Positions 49,180-60,915 of a stretch of DNA of 64,000 nt are shown here, piece by piece. The stretch comes from Diorhabda sublineata. Its lineage: Eukaryota; Arthropoda; Insecta; Coleoptera; Chrysomelidae. The notes under the pieces are model-generated. The model did no database searches, had not been told where the DNA came from, and worked only from the letters and a program-made list of their open reading frames with translations. Location of the stretch: assembly GCF_026230105.1 (NCBI RefSeq), contig NC_079479.1, positions 32,085,385 through 32,149,384 on the forward strand, written 5' to 3'. Each line of letters starts with the position of its first letter. Position 1 is the stretch's first letter. The position numbers were made by a program, and so were the translations under genes.

Positions 49180-50559
49180 ATCTTTCACCAAACTGATAAT
49201 TCAACCAATCAGTAATCCTTTATTTAGAATGACTCGAATATTTAAAGGAAGTTCGTTATTAAATATATGCAAAATTTGTAAATAAATATGCTGATTTAAC
49301 GATCCTTCCATAAACAAAAGTCTGATAAATTCTAGTTTTTTAATAATATTTCTTAATACCTACAATTGAAGAGAAGAAATGAGAGGGTAGTTTATAAAGA
49401 ACTACCCTATACATATAAATATAAACATTGTTCACATTACCTCATTCTACAATTTGATTATGTCACGCATAATGTTACAAATAATAAATTAAGTGATTCA
49501 GATTCTGACTTAATTGTTTTGGCAACAATTGTAACTGTTAGTCTATTTGCACGTGCCATAAATTTTCTAGTACGGACACTAATTGGGAGGTTTATTAAAG
49601 CGATTGCTATATTTTATTTCAAGCTTTCGCAATTGTAAATAAAATAGTGATCGTACAATATACAGGGTGTATTTTGTACGATAGAAACGATACACAGCAG
49701 AGGTGTATAGGGGAGCTCAAAAGATGACGATAAGGGGCAATTTACCGCTATAGCACGCTGTACTACACCTGGTCTAACGGCTTCTTCATCGATGTGGTGC
49801 TGGCCTCCTCCCATTCGGCTTTTTATTTGAGGTATATTATGGTACCATTCCGCGCCGTATTTCACCCGGGATGTTTACGTGCTGATCTCGCACTGATCAT
49901 TGTTTTGGATCCCTATTTTTCGGTTTATTGGAGGAGCCATTTATTTTATAAATACCAAATTTGCTACACTGAATGAAACGGCTAATGGTTTTAAGTGATA
50001 GTAAGTAGAAGTTTTTATCGTTTTATCTGTCAAATTATTAAAAAAATTAAAGATTTAAAATGTGATACGATTAATGATAAATACTTTAAAGGGCAGATAA
50101 TTTTATCCTCGTACAATGTAACAGAAATATTGAAATAATACCTGTACTTAATCCCTTGTGCACAGAATTTCACTGAAATTTTAGAAAAAAAAATGAAAAC
50201 TCAATTTTAGTCACCAGCTTTTAGGGTGATATCTCTGAAAGGGGTGAAAAAGCCCAGGAAAAACCCATCTAAATTTTATATGAGAAAAAATAGGCTGCAA
50301 TTCAAATTAAATGCTTTTTTTTAATGAGTTTTAGCGAACAAGTGGAGATTTTGAAATTATGTTTAGCATTAGAATTAGAATTAGAGACGTAATCTATCGC
50401 ATCCATATCATGCTCAGAAAGTCCAAGATTCTGTTTAGCGAGTGAATTTTCAGCATTAAGGATCAATCCTTGGGTCTGCCATATCGATAATTGTTTTATT
50501 AGATCATTCTTACGAACTGTCGAAACTTTTTCAAAAATTCTGTACCGAATTTCTTAGAC
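49180..50559. other. No confident gene; element ends
   Basis: ACAGGGTGTATTTTG at about 49661 looks like the terminus of an ACAGGGTG-type insect element. A GC-richer stretch (49680-49920) follows, with overlapping open frames on both strands (49614-49865 and 49794-49976) and no motif I know. At 50095-50165 there is a solo arm related to the MITE at 47061-47420. Confidence 0.4.
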
Positions 50560-50720
50560 GTATTGCTAGTTAATTGGCCTCCCTATTCACCGGACCTAAT
50601 TTAATGTGACTACTTTCTTTTGGGTCGTTAAAAGAGTGTGTTGATCTTTCTTTTATTCACAAATTGAATCTCGCATCTGTGATAAAATAAATTCAATCCG
50701 AAATTTCAGTTTCTGAAAGA
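50560..50720 (+). pseudogene. DDE transposase fragment (IS630/mariner-like)
   Basis: Plus-strand frame reading LVNWPPYSPDLI, a TAA, then CDYFLLG. This is the third catalytic region of an IS630/mariner-type transposase ('xxWPPYSPDLNPxDYFLWG'). In a shifted frame it continues SLKECVDLSFIHKLNLASVI and IQSEIS, like the usual 'LKxxVYxxxPxTIxELKxxIxxEI' tail. Preceding pieces (KLFQKFCTEFLRR) may be the helix before it. Only about 50 residues survive. Confidence 0.6.
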
Positions 50721-51739
50721 AAAACTTGTGGACTGATAAGGAAAATTTACCCTTTTAATAAAGCCATTTCTAAACTATACAAAATGTCTCTATCTTCCCC
50801 AATATTTTTCTCGTAATAATTAATATTATTACCAAATATTATAAACAAATTTAAATATATAATTACGTAGAAAAGTAAGTGAACTCTTAGGAAGTACGCT
50901 GGGAAATTTATTTCCCAATAAAAATTAATTTTTGCTTCAGTTTATTTTGTTTACAAACTTCAATAGATTATTTTTGAAGTATGTATACTTGTTTTCCCTG
51001 ATATTTGAGTTGAAAGTTTCAGGAAGTAAACAACTTACAGTTACAAAATTAGGGGGCTGTAATTATGTCAAACAAATCCGATATATCGATAGTTTCAATG
51101 AATTTTTTGTAGTTCTAGTTTTATTACAATTAAATATTAGTTAAATTATAATTAAATATTATTAATTTGCTAATATAAATATATCAGTTATGACCTATGA
51201 TAAGACTAAATAAAAAATTTATCGGGTACACACCTGACCTCATTTTAATATCAGTCAAAGCGATAAATGTAAATATAAAAGTATACCCCCACATCTACAA
51301 TTTATTGCCTCTAAATTCAAAGCAGTTTTCAAAGGTTACGACTTGAAGCAATAAGTGCGATTTATGAAGTCTTATATGACACGTGTAATTGCAAAATATA
51401 CGATGCTTCTAGTGTAAAAACTAAATTCTGTGATGTTTACGATCGTAAATTACGTTCACTATATACCAGGTTCTTACTAATTAATACATGCATAATTCAA
51501 ATTTTAATTGAGACTTTAGAAGCGGTTTAAATATTTCATCAAGGTATATTAATTTTGAATTACTATCTTATCTCTTGTCAGTTGTACTTAAAATTGAGTA
51601 ATTATAACAAATTTTAATAAACGAACAGAATCTCTGTGCAGTGATTGAAATATTTCATACTAAAATCGTCCACGCATTAAATTTTTTGTAAGACAATCGT
51701 AAAATTCATTTACTACAAATATTCGAATAAACTCAAGAG
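50721..51739. other. No recognised gene
   Basis: AT-rich sequence leading into the satellite array. Nothing recognised. Confidence 0.5.
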
Positions 51740-54700
51740 ATAATCGACTTTTTAAATGTTGACAAATTTAGAGAATACCATGAAAAATACCATAGCGAAA
51801 TGCCAAAAGTGCAGTTTTATCTCTGGATGATTGGAAAATTTGTGAATTGTTCTCGGATCATGGAAATTTATTTGTGAATAGTCATACAAATTGAGGAAAT
51901 TTGAAAAATAACATTTTATATTGATATTATCAATTTAGAGAATACTGTAAACAGGGGACCTCAAGAATTGCGTTTCTATCTCTAAATTATTGGAAAATTT
52001 GATATTTCAAGTGTTGGTCTGTTTGAAAAAATAAAGGTACAATGCAGTTTATCTCTGGATGATTGGAAAATTTGTGAATTGCTCTCGGATCATGGAAATT
52101 TATTTGTGAATAGTCACTAAAAATTAAGGAAATTTGAAAAACAACATTTTATATTGATATTATCAATTTAGAGAATACTGTAAACAGGGGACCTCAAGAA
52201 TTGCGTTTCTATCTCTAAATTATTGGAAAATTTGATATTTCAAGTGTTGGTCTGTTTGAAAAAATAAAGGTACAATTCAGTTTATCTCTGGATGATTGGA
52301 AAATTTGTGAATTGCTCTCGGATCATGGAAATTTATTTGTGAATAGTCATACAAATTGAGGAAATTTGAAAAACAACATTTTATATTGATATTATCAATT
52401 TAGAGAATACTGTAAACAGGGGACCTCAAGAATTGAGTTTCTATCTCTAAATTATTGGAAAATTTGATATTTCATGTGTTGGTCTGTTTGAAAAAATAAA
52501 GGTACAATGCAGTTTTATCTCTGGATGATTGGAAAATTTGTGAATTGCTCTCGGATCATGGAAATTTATTTGTGAATAGTCATACAAATTGAGGAAATTT
52601 GAAAAATAACATTTTATATTGATATTATCAATTTAGAGAATACTGTAAACAGGGGACCTCAAGAATTGCGTTTCTATCTCTAAATTATTGGAAAATTTGA
52701 TATTTCAAGTGTTGGTCTGTTTGAAAAAATAAAGGTACAATTCAGTTTATCTCTGGATGATTGGAAAATTTGTGAATTGCTCTCGGATCATGGAAATTTA
52801 TTTGTGAATAGTCATACAAATTGAGGAAATTTGGTAAACAACATATTATATTGATATTACCAATTTAGAGAATACTGTAAACAGGGGACCGCAAGAATTG
52901 CGTTTCTATCTCTAAATTATTGGAAAATTTGATATTTCAAATGTTGGTCTGTTTGAAAAAATAAAGGTACAATTCAGTTTATCTCTGGATGATTGGAAAA
53001 TTTGTGAATTGCTCTCGGATCATGGAAATTTATTTGTGAATAGTCATAGAAATTAAGGAAATTTGGTAAACAACATATTATATTGATATTACCAATTTAG
53101 AGAATACTGTAAACAGGGGACCGCAAGAATTGCGTTTCTATCTCTAAATTATTGGAAAATTTGATATTTCATGTGTTTGTCTGTTTGAAAAAATAAAGGT
53201 ACAATTCAGTTTATCTCTGGATGATTGGAAAATTTGTGAATTGCTCTCGGATCATGGAAATTTATTTGTGAATAGTCACTAAAAATTAAGGAAATTTGAA
53301 AAACAACATTTTATATTGATATTATCAATTTAGAGAATACTGTAAACAGGGGACCTCAAGAATTGCGTTTCTATCTCTAAATTATTGGAAAATTTGATAT
53401 TTCATGTGTTTGTCTGTTTGAAAAAATAAAGGTACAATTCAGTTTATCTCTGGATGATTGGAAAATTTGTGAATTGCTCTCGGATCATGGAAATTTATTT
53501 GTGAATAGTCATACAAATTGAGGAAATTTGAAAAATAACATTTTATATTGATATTATCAATTTAGAGAATACTGTAAACAGGGGACCTCAAGAATTGCGT
53601 TTCTATCTCTAAATTATTGGAAAATTTGATATTTCAAGTGTTGGTCTGTTTGAAAAAATAAAGGTACAATGCAGTTTATCTCTGGATGATTGGAAAATTT
53701 GTGAATTGCTCTCGGATCATGGAAATTTATTTGTGAATAGTCACTAAAAATTAAGGAAATTTGAAAAACAACATTTTATATTGATATTATCAATTTAGAG
53801 AATACTGTAAACAGGGGACCTCAAGAATTGCGTTTCTATCTCTAAATTATTGGAAAATTTGATATTTCAAGTGTTGGTCTGTTTGAAAAAATAAAGGTAC
53901 AATTCAGTTTATCTCTGGATGATTGGAAAATTTGTGAATTGCTCTCGGATCATGGAAATTTATTTGTGAATAGTCATACAAATTGAGGAAATTTGGTAAA
54001 CAACATATTATATTGATATTACCAATTTAGAGAATACTGTAAACAGGGGACCTCAAGAATTGCGTTTCTATCTCTAAATTATTGGAAAATTTGATATTTC
54101 AAGTGTTGGTCTGTTTGAAAAAATAAAGGTACAATGCAGTTTATCTCTGGATGATTGGAAAATTTGTGAATTGCTCTCGGATCATGGAAATTTATTTGTG
54201 AATAGTCACTAAAAATTAAGGAAATTTGAAAAACAACATTTTATATTGATATTATCAATTTAGAGAATACTGTAAACAGGGGACCTCAAGAATTGCGTTT
54301 CTATCTCTAAATTATTGGAAAATTTGATATTTCAAGTGTTGGTCTGTTTGAAAAAATAAAGGTACAATTCAGTTTATCTCTGGATGATTGGAAAATTTGT
54401 GAATTGCTCTCGGATCATGGAAATTTATTTGTGAATAGTCATACAAATTGAGGAAATTTGGTAAACAACATATTATATTGATATTACCAATTTAGAGAAT
54501 ACTGTAAACAGGGGACCTCAAGAATTGAGTTTCTATCTCTAAATTATTGGAAAATTTGATATTTCATGTGTTGGTCTGTTTGAAAAAATAAAGGTACAAT
54601 GCAGTTTTATCTCTGGATGATTGAAAAATTTGTGAATTGCTCTCGGATCATGGAAATTTATTTGTGAATAGTCACTAAAAATTAAGGAAATTTGAAAAAC

Positions 54701-55545
54701 AACATTTTATATTGATATTATCAATTTAGAGAATACTGTAAACAGGGGACCTCAAGAATTGCGTTTCTATCTCTAAATTATTGGAAAATTTGATATTTCA
54801 AGTGTTGGTCTGATTGAAAAAATAAAGGTACAATGCAGTTTATCTCTGGATGATTGGAAAATTTGTGAATTGTTCTCGGATCATGGAAATTTATTTGTGA
54901 ATAGTCATACAAATTGAGGAAATTTGAAAAATAACATTTTATATTGATATTATCAATTTAGAGAATACTGTAAACAGGGGACCTCAAGAATTGCGTTTCT
55001 ATCTCTAAATTATTGGAAAATTTGATATTTCATGTGTTGGTCTGTTTGAAAAAATAAAGGTACAATTCAGTTTATCTCTGGATGATTGGAAAATTTGTGA
55101 ATTGCTCTCGGATCATGGAAATTTATTTGTGAATAGTCATACAAATTGAGGAAATTTGGTAAACAACATATTATATTGATATTACCAATTTAGAGAATAC
55201 TGTAAACAGGGGACCTCAAGAATTGAGTTTCTATCTCTAAATTATTGGAAAATTTGATATTTCATGTGTTGGTCTGTTTGAAAAAATAAAGGTACAATGC
55301 AGTTTTATCTCTGGATGATTGGAAAATTTGTGAATTGCTCTCGGATCATGGAAATTTATTTGTGAATAGTCATAGAAATTAAGGAAATTTGGTAAACAAC
55401 ATATTATATTGATATTACCAATTTAGAGAATACTGTAAACAGGGGACCGCAAGAATTGCGTTTCTATCTCTAAATTATTGGAAAATTTGATATTTCATGT
55501 GTTTGTCAGTTTGAAAAAATAAAGGTACAATGCAACAGTTGCAGT
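51740..55545. repeat. Satellite array, sixteen 232-233-bp units
   Basis: Taking CTCTGGATGA as the start, units begin at 51821, 52053, 52286, 52519, 52751, 52983, 53215, 53448, 53680, 53913, 54145, 54378, 54611, 54844, 55076 and 55309. Each unit contains TATCTCTGGATGATTGGAAA and, 159 bp later, the related TATCTCTAAATTATTGGAAA, so the unit contains an older internal repeat. Units differ at linked sites: CATACAAATTGAGG, CACTAAAAATTAAGG or CATAGAAATTAAGG, combined with either TTTGAAAAA(C/T)AACATTTT or TTTGGTAAACAACATATT. Units 7-14 alternate CACTA and CATACA types. Degenerate related sequence continues to about 55730. There is no coding potential. Confidence 0.97.
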
Positions 55546-55729
55546 TTTTCTATAAATCATTGGAAAAATATGTGAAAGCTTATGGAAATAAACAAGAAAC
55601 GTATATGTGACATTTTGAATGTTATAATGCCTGGCAACTTTAGACAATAATATGAAAAGTAGATTAGTCAAATGATAGAATTGCAGTTTTATTTCTAATT
55701 GATTAAAAAATTTGTGAATAGCTCATATT

Positions 55730-56243
55730 GTGAGGATGGTCTCAGAAGTACATGGCCTGATAGAGAAGGCGGTAGCTGCTTGAAAAATACAACTGTATTA
55801 GAAAGTACACAATCTTTACATCAAAAATTTCAAGTTTGAAGAGGCCAAGTTGTTTAGTATTTGTTCAGCAGACATCAATAATAAACGTTTTCAGTGAATT
55901 CGCTATCATGGATAAAATTGGTCATCGTTATGTGATACAATAGTTTTATTTGAAAGGCCTTAACACAACCAATATAAAAGCTGAACTAGATTTAACTCTA
56001 GGGGAAACTGCTTCTTCGTTATTAACAGTAAAATAATGGGTAGCAAAGTTTGAACGCATCCCATCGCAGTGGTAAATCAAATGAGGTCACGACTCTAGAA
56101 ATGTTAAAGAAAATCCTCAACGTGGTTTTGGAGGATCGTCGACTAAAGTGCCCGAGCTAACAGACATAGTACGCATTCCAAAAAGTGCGATATAACGGAT
56201 AATAACTGAAAATTTGTATATGAGAAAGCTGGGCGCAAGATGG
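55730..56243 (+). mobile_element. Mariner fragment, 5' half
   Basis: Begins GAGGATGGTCTCAGAAGTAC, matching the left end of the element at 36838. The ATG at 55908 opens MDKIGHRYVIQ, TAG, FYLKGLNTTNIKAELDLTLG, then SLLTVK, and after further stops and shifts WVAKFE, KSAI and ITENLYMRKLGARW. This is the paired HTH domain of a mariner transposase up to the start of the catalytic domain. Everything after GARW, including all catalytic residues and the right TIR, is missing. It sits directly against the degenerate right edge of the 232-bp satellite. Confidence 0.88.
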
Positions 56244-57128
56244 AACAAAAATATTTTGTATATAAACTTATGAAATCATGTCTAAATTTTTTTCATTTAA
56301 TTTATTGCCTTTTTATTAGAAATTGTAGTAGTTTCGGTTCAGATCTTGATTAGATTTATCATTTAATTACAACTCGTCAATAATAATAAATTGTCAAAAC
56401 TATAAAAATATGATTATAGACACACTCAATCAACACTATTGAAGTGACAGGAAGAAGAATCGTCCTTAAAAATGAGCATAATCAGGAACAGGATTGTGTG
56501 ATGTTAAGATGCGATCGCGAGTTACTTGGTCCTGCTGTCTGGCCAAGCTGACGCCAGAGTTGGTGTTTAGACCAATTATAACACCTTCAACAACTAAATG
56601 ACCGCGATGGGCATCTTTTCTCGACAAAAAAAGGTACGGCAGTAAAAGTTAATGTTTATTTAAGAGCCGTAGTTTACATCGGTATCATTTAACTAAGGAT
56701 TCGAGAACGGACGAACTTTTGTCAATGAGAGACAGGTTTTAGTTGACAATGGCGCTTGTATCGTGAAGAAGAATGAGCGACCATTTAATCAGATATACCA
56801 TATCTTATCTACGGTATATTTCGTATCATTTATTTCTGTCCATTTTACAATTTATTAAAACTTGAATTTTCAAGATAAGAGTGGCGATGTTGAGCGTCAT
56901 CGATTTTTTTTGATATTGTTTATATAAAATGATATTAGTAAATAACGAGCGTTAATTATAAATTACTGTGTGTCATAGATTGCGTAATTATCTCGAACAA
57001 TCAAAAAACTCATCAGAAATCTAGTCTAGCAAAGCTGGATTGACCTCTTGATTTCTATATCGCCTCTTAACAAAAATATTTGTAAGATCAGAAATTTTGT
57101 TGGCTCGCCCCTTGAAAACGTTTCACAA
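56244..57128. other. No recognised gene
   Basis: A GC-richer patch at 56440-56760 has no assignable frame. Nothing supported. Confidence 0.45.
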
Positions 57129-57383
57129 TTAAGCACTACACTCTGCTAAAAGTTCCTTGTCTTTAGTTGTGGTCAATCTAGATCTCCAATGAGTGTTTTT
57201 TGCATTGAAGTCACCACCTATAATGAATCTGTATCCTGGGCTCCTGAAAAAATCTATATATTGATCCTTTTTTAGACCATGGACAATATATTGGCTGCAT
57301 ACACCATTTGGTGTATGGCTTCTTGATAAAGTGTTGTTGCTTCTGCAGCAGTCCATTAGAATTTTTAGTTTCAGGGATTGCAC
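57129..57383 (-). pseudogene. Jockey-like endonuclease fragment
   Basis: Minus-strand open frame of 84 codons. It contains YIDFFRSPGYRFIIGGDFNA, then KNTHWRSRLTTTKDKELL. In Jockey-type retrotransposons the APE-like endonuclease that nicks target DNA has a 'FxxxFxxLGxRFIxGGDFNAKHxxWGSRxxxxxGxxL' block, with a catalytic aspartate and asparagine in GGDFNAK, and both are kept here. The glycine usual after W is replaced by arginine. Nothing of the RT is found downstream on the minus strand, so this is an isolated fragment. The Jockey RT at 59560-60110 lies on the wrong side to belong to the same copy. Confidence 0.8.
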
Positions 57384-57446
57384 AACAGTTGAATCGCTAC
57401 TTCAATAAGTCCATTGAAGGAATGGAAAAGCAAAAATGTCTGATGT

Positions 57447-57990
57447 AGATGAAGGAGTTGTACTTGTCTAGCTGCAAAGAATGTTAGAGCAAAGCAAACC
57501 ATCTACAATGTGGGCTATTCATTCAAAATTGCAATATATGTTGAGAATAAACAAAATAATTTGTAAAAGTTTATGCATTCATGAAGAAATGCTAGTCAAG
57601 AAGCCAAGAAGTATTCAAAGAAGACTAAGACAGTAGAAGCTCAACGTTTTGCTATTGCCAATAGTGATGGGATTAGTTATGTGTGTTTGATGAAGTAAAA
57701 TTCATCACTGCACCTATCAAATGCTAGTACAGAACGAGTTTTCTTACGGTATGACAAGGGCAAGTGAACCAATCAAGTGGTTAAGCTATGTCTCTCGAAA
57801 ATTGTACATTATCTTGTATTAGAGGATCCGGATAAGTACATGGAGCACCCGTTTCCACGAACGTCTGCTACTATTATGACAATCGACCAAATCCAACGAC
57901 AATTGGGATGGAAATTGTGGCAACTGGTTATGTTGAAGAGACTCGCAGTACCATTAATGGAAGTATTGCTTTACTGACTTATATGTTAAT
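57447..57990 (+). pseudogene. Crypton-like tyrosine recombinase remnant
   Basis: Plus-strand remnant of a tyrosine recombinase of the kind found in Crypton elements and in their KIAA1958/ZMYM-type relatives. The N-terminal core-binding block has SKPSTMWAIHSKLQYMLRIN at about 57490-57550, matching the usual 'KPSTLWxxYSMLxxxLxIxxN'. In another frame KTKTVEAQRF marks the start of the catalytic domain, most of which is deleted. The C-terminal block (57717 on) reads VFLRYDKGK, TNQVVKL and LEDPDKYMEHPFPRTSAT. The family's GHxFRRTSAT motif thus survives as EHPFPRTSAT, keeping a histidine and one arginine. After a one-base shift comes VATGYVEETRSTINGSIALL, with the nucleophile tyrosine at 57929-57931. 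Several stops make it inactive. Confidence 0.8.
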
Positions 57991-59559
57991 ACTAGCACTT
58001 CCTCTGATCTAAAAAATGGAAGTATTAACATTCCAAACAGTATAAACTATACCATTCAGATTCATTTGAAAAATTTTAGATTGAATTGTTGAATAAAGTT
58101 TTTGATTTGTGTTTCTTCATAATTCCAAGGTACTTTACCAGATCAATAAATAAAAGTTGTGGTTTAGATTTCACATTGTTTGACTTTGTAATGATAGTAA
58201 TCATTTAAACACGTTGAGGGGTACTTAAAATGAGTAAAATAGGGTACCAACAAAAAAATTTGGATTGGAGTCTTTGGCCAACAGAATAAGTCAAAATTAT
58301 ATGAGGCTATGAAAGAAAAACATCGGGGGAATTGTTTCTCACATCAGGATGAAGCTCAAATTCGTTCAGAATCCATCATATTCTCTATATTTGGCCACCT
58401 ATTTGCGAAAACTTTGGCTAGTAAACCATAATTAGTACATGTGGTAAATTAGTAGTTTATAGAGTTTGATTAAAACCATGAAGTGACAAATTCTGTTGAT
58501 TTCTTGTTTCCACTAATTATCACACCAAATATAACGTGAAATTGGCAATTAGATGGAGGTTATATCGATTCAACTATTCATGATGGAGCAAACATAAATT
58601 TTTAACAATTGTAAGTGAACTAAAAAGATGTCAAATAAAATTAATCAAACGACTGCTGCGAAGAATATTCTGCACATATTGAATATAAATTTACATATAT
58701 TAACATAGCTGCATATCGTTTAGTTGGGTTATTGTCGAGGGAACAGCATACACGACTTCATATTTAATAATTGACGACCTAAGGAGGTGTTGGGGACTAA
58801 CAGTTACGACCCTCGCAGATGTTGTCTATGGCTTCATAAACATGCTGGATATGCTAACTACATATGTCGAATATATTATTGGAAAGTATTACTTAACCTC
58901 AAAAAGCTCATATACTTTTTAATCTTTGAATATTTATCACTACGAACCAAAACGAAAAATTATTAAGACTTCAAAACCTATTAGAGAAAGAATTCATGAC
59001 TCCTGCTCAGCTCTGATTTGAGATATATTTATAAACATCGGATGTGTTTCCAGACAAATCACTGATAGTATATTAAATCCAAAAACTGTGCTAAACCTAC
59101 TTTTAAAATTGATGTATGGATTGTTTTTCATCATAAATTTACCTCCTACCTAACCTTGTTACTAATTATTTCAAAATAGTTGTAAAAAATGCTGTATATA
59201 CAGTTTCTGATCAACCTCTTCTTATCTGATGCTAAAGTTTATGTTTGGATAGACCATATTTAATACTGCTTGTAGGACATTTTAAACCAAAAATATCCAT
59301 TTTCTGCAATCTTGATACTATGGATTGCTATGTATGGTAAACTACGTCATCTTGTTCAAATATAAATTCTTCTTTTGGCAACTGAATTTCAATAATAGGA
59401 TTTCAAAAATATACAGGACCCAGGACTTTTATTGTGGTGTATACACAAACCTCCAACTCAAATTCATCACTTCAGATAACTGAATCCTATTTAACGTTGA
59501 ACTCAGTTTCGGTCCTCATTCAATCTGGTCTAAAGCATAAGCTATTTGTCAGTTAATTA
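57991..59559. other. No recognised gene
   Basis: AT-rich. No motif or repeat seen. Confidence 0.45.
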
Positions 59560-60110
59560 CTTATTTTGCTGATTGTATTGGAATATTTCGTACTATGACA
59601 TTATTGGGCATGTATTTAGTAGCGTTAACAATAATGTGCATCACCTTATTTTGGTATCTCTATTCTGAACTTCCTGGTTGAATTCAGGATATTCATTCTA
59701 TCGGTAGGACTACACTTTAGTTGGGATTATCTACCTATGGTCCAATATATTTGATTCAGTTTAAGTTCTACTTCCAATAAGTCGTTTTACAACAACAATG
59801 TAATTAATTTTGATTGGATATGTTTCTTTTCACAATCTGATTTTGACTGTATCTTATTCTGATTAAGCTTAAGTTTCATGTATGGTTATCATATTGAAGT
59901 ATCATCATCAGCGAATATTTCCACAGTTGTTTTGTTAGTTACTTATATATGTCAGCTGTATAGAAGTGATCCTAAGTGGACTTCAGATAATACTTTATAG
60001 AAATCATACAAGGAAATGCCTATTAGTAAGAATTTTTTCACTTTTTATTAGAAGCCATACTTTGTTGAAGGACTGTGTGATATCCAGGTAGGCTCCTTCA
60101 GGTTTTCGTC
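59560..60110 (-). pseudogene. Jockey-like reverse transcriptase remnant
   Basis: Minus strand, RT palm in broken frames. GAYLDITQSFNKVW near 60100-60050 is motif A with the catalytic aspartate ('AFLDVxxAFDxVW', the second D here N). GSLLYS near 59970 corresponds to the usual 'GSVLxPxLY' block. TNKTTVEIFADDDTSI near 59935-59895 is motif C with FADD intact. Later pieces (FNQEVQNRD; HIIVNATKYMPNNVIV near 59630-59580) fit the Jockey stretch before the thumb. Numerous stops. Endonuclease and C-terminus are not recognisable on either side. Confidence 0.7.
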
Positions 60111-60689
60111 ATTTCAATGAGATTTTTGTAATTTTTTCTGTATGAATTGGTTTATTTTTACATTCCAACAACTGCTCTTATTATATTTAATTATAATAAT
60201 CTACTTTTTTGTTAAAATTTTTAATCATTTCACACTAAACAACATCTATTATCCAAATATTCATTCAAACTTTCGGTGTTATTGGTTTTTTTTAGTGGAG
60301 ATCGAAATGTGGAACTTTTATTAAAAGTGACGTTAGTGCGGACAAGCTCATAAAATTCATTTATTTCCAAATAAAACATTTTCTATCGACTTGTCATATT
60401 CATAGTCTGTAATTGAATGCAAATAAATTTGGTTCGAACATTACGTTTAAATTGCATTCGAATTTTATAAATCGACTATATTTATGTTCTCATTTGCAAA
60501 TTTGCTGCAATAAAAATATTGGAAAGGGAAGCGCTATAATTTGTATATAGATAAGCATCACCTACAACTGCGTTCAAATTAGATCATTTTCATGAATCAT
60601 CATGATCAACAGACAATAAATTTGTGCATATATACCATATAGTGAGTGTGGTCTTAAAATAAATTTATGTATTGTTTACATATTTGGTC
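60111..60689. other. No recognised gene
   Basis: AT-rich sequence. The 60-codon frame at 60142-60324 has no motif. Confidence 0.5.
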
Positions 60690-60915
60690 TATCCTGACTA
60701 GAATTTTTGCCTCATTTCCTTGAAACATCATAATGACCTTATCAGGTTAAAACAAGATTAAACTTACTAGGGTGAACCTGAGGAGGGCCACTCTAGGAGC
60801 GCACTAGGATAATTCTATTAAAAAAAAATAATGTTCGATCAGGTTTCCTTGATCATGTCCATCTAAGGAACCTCATTGAAAAAAAAATATTTCCTATCGG
60901 TTATCCTGATGAGTA
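60690..60915. repeat. Dispersed CCTGATCAG-type repeat, left of the RT element
   Basis: Has TATCCTGACTAG, CTTATCAGGTT, GATCAGGTTTCCTTGATC and TATCCTGATGAG scattered at irregular spacing, like 30940-31210 and 62440-62650. The endonuclease-RT fragment starts immediately after it. Confidence 0.4.

Noticed and set aside
51740..55545. Regular repeats that might suggest a CRISPR-like array
   Set aside because: The units are long, contiguous and nearly identical, with no unique spacers. This is a eukaryotic satellite.
57129..60110. Jockey endonuclease and Jockey RT as one element
   Set aside because: Both are on the minus strand, but the RT lies upstream of the endonuclease, the reverse of Jockey order, with a plus-strand Crypton remnant between them.
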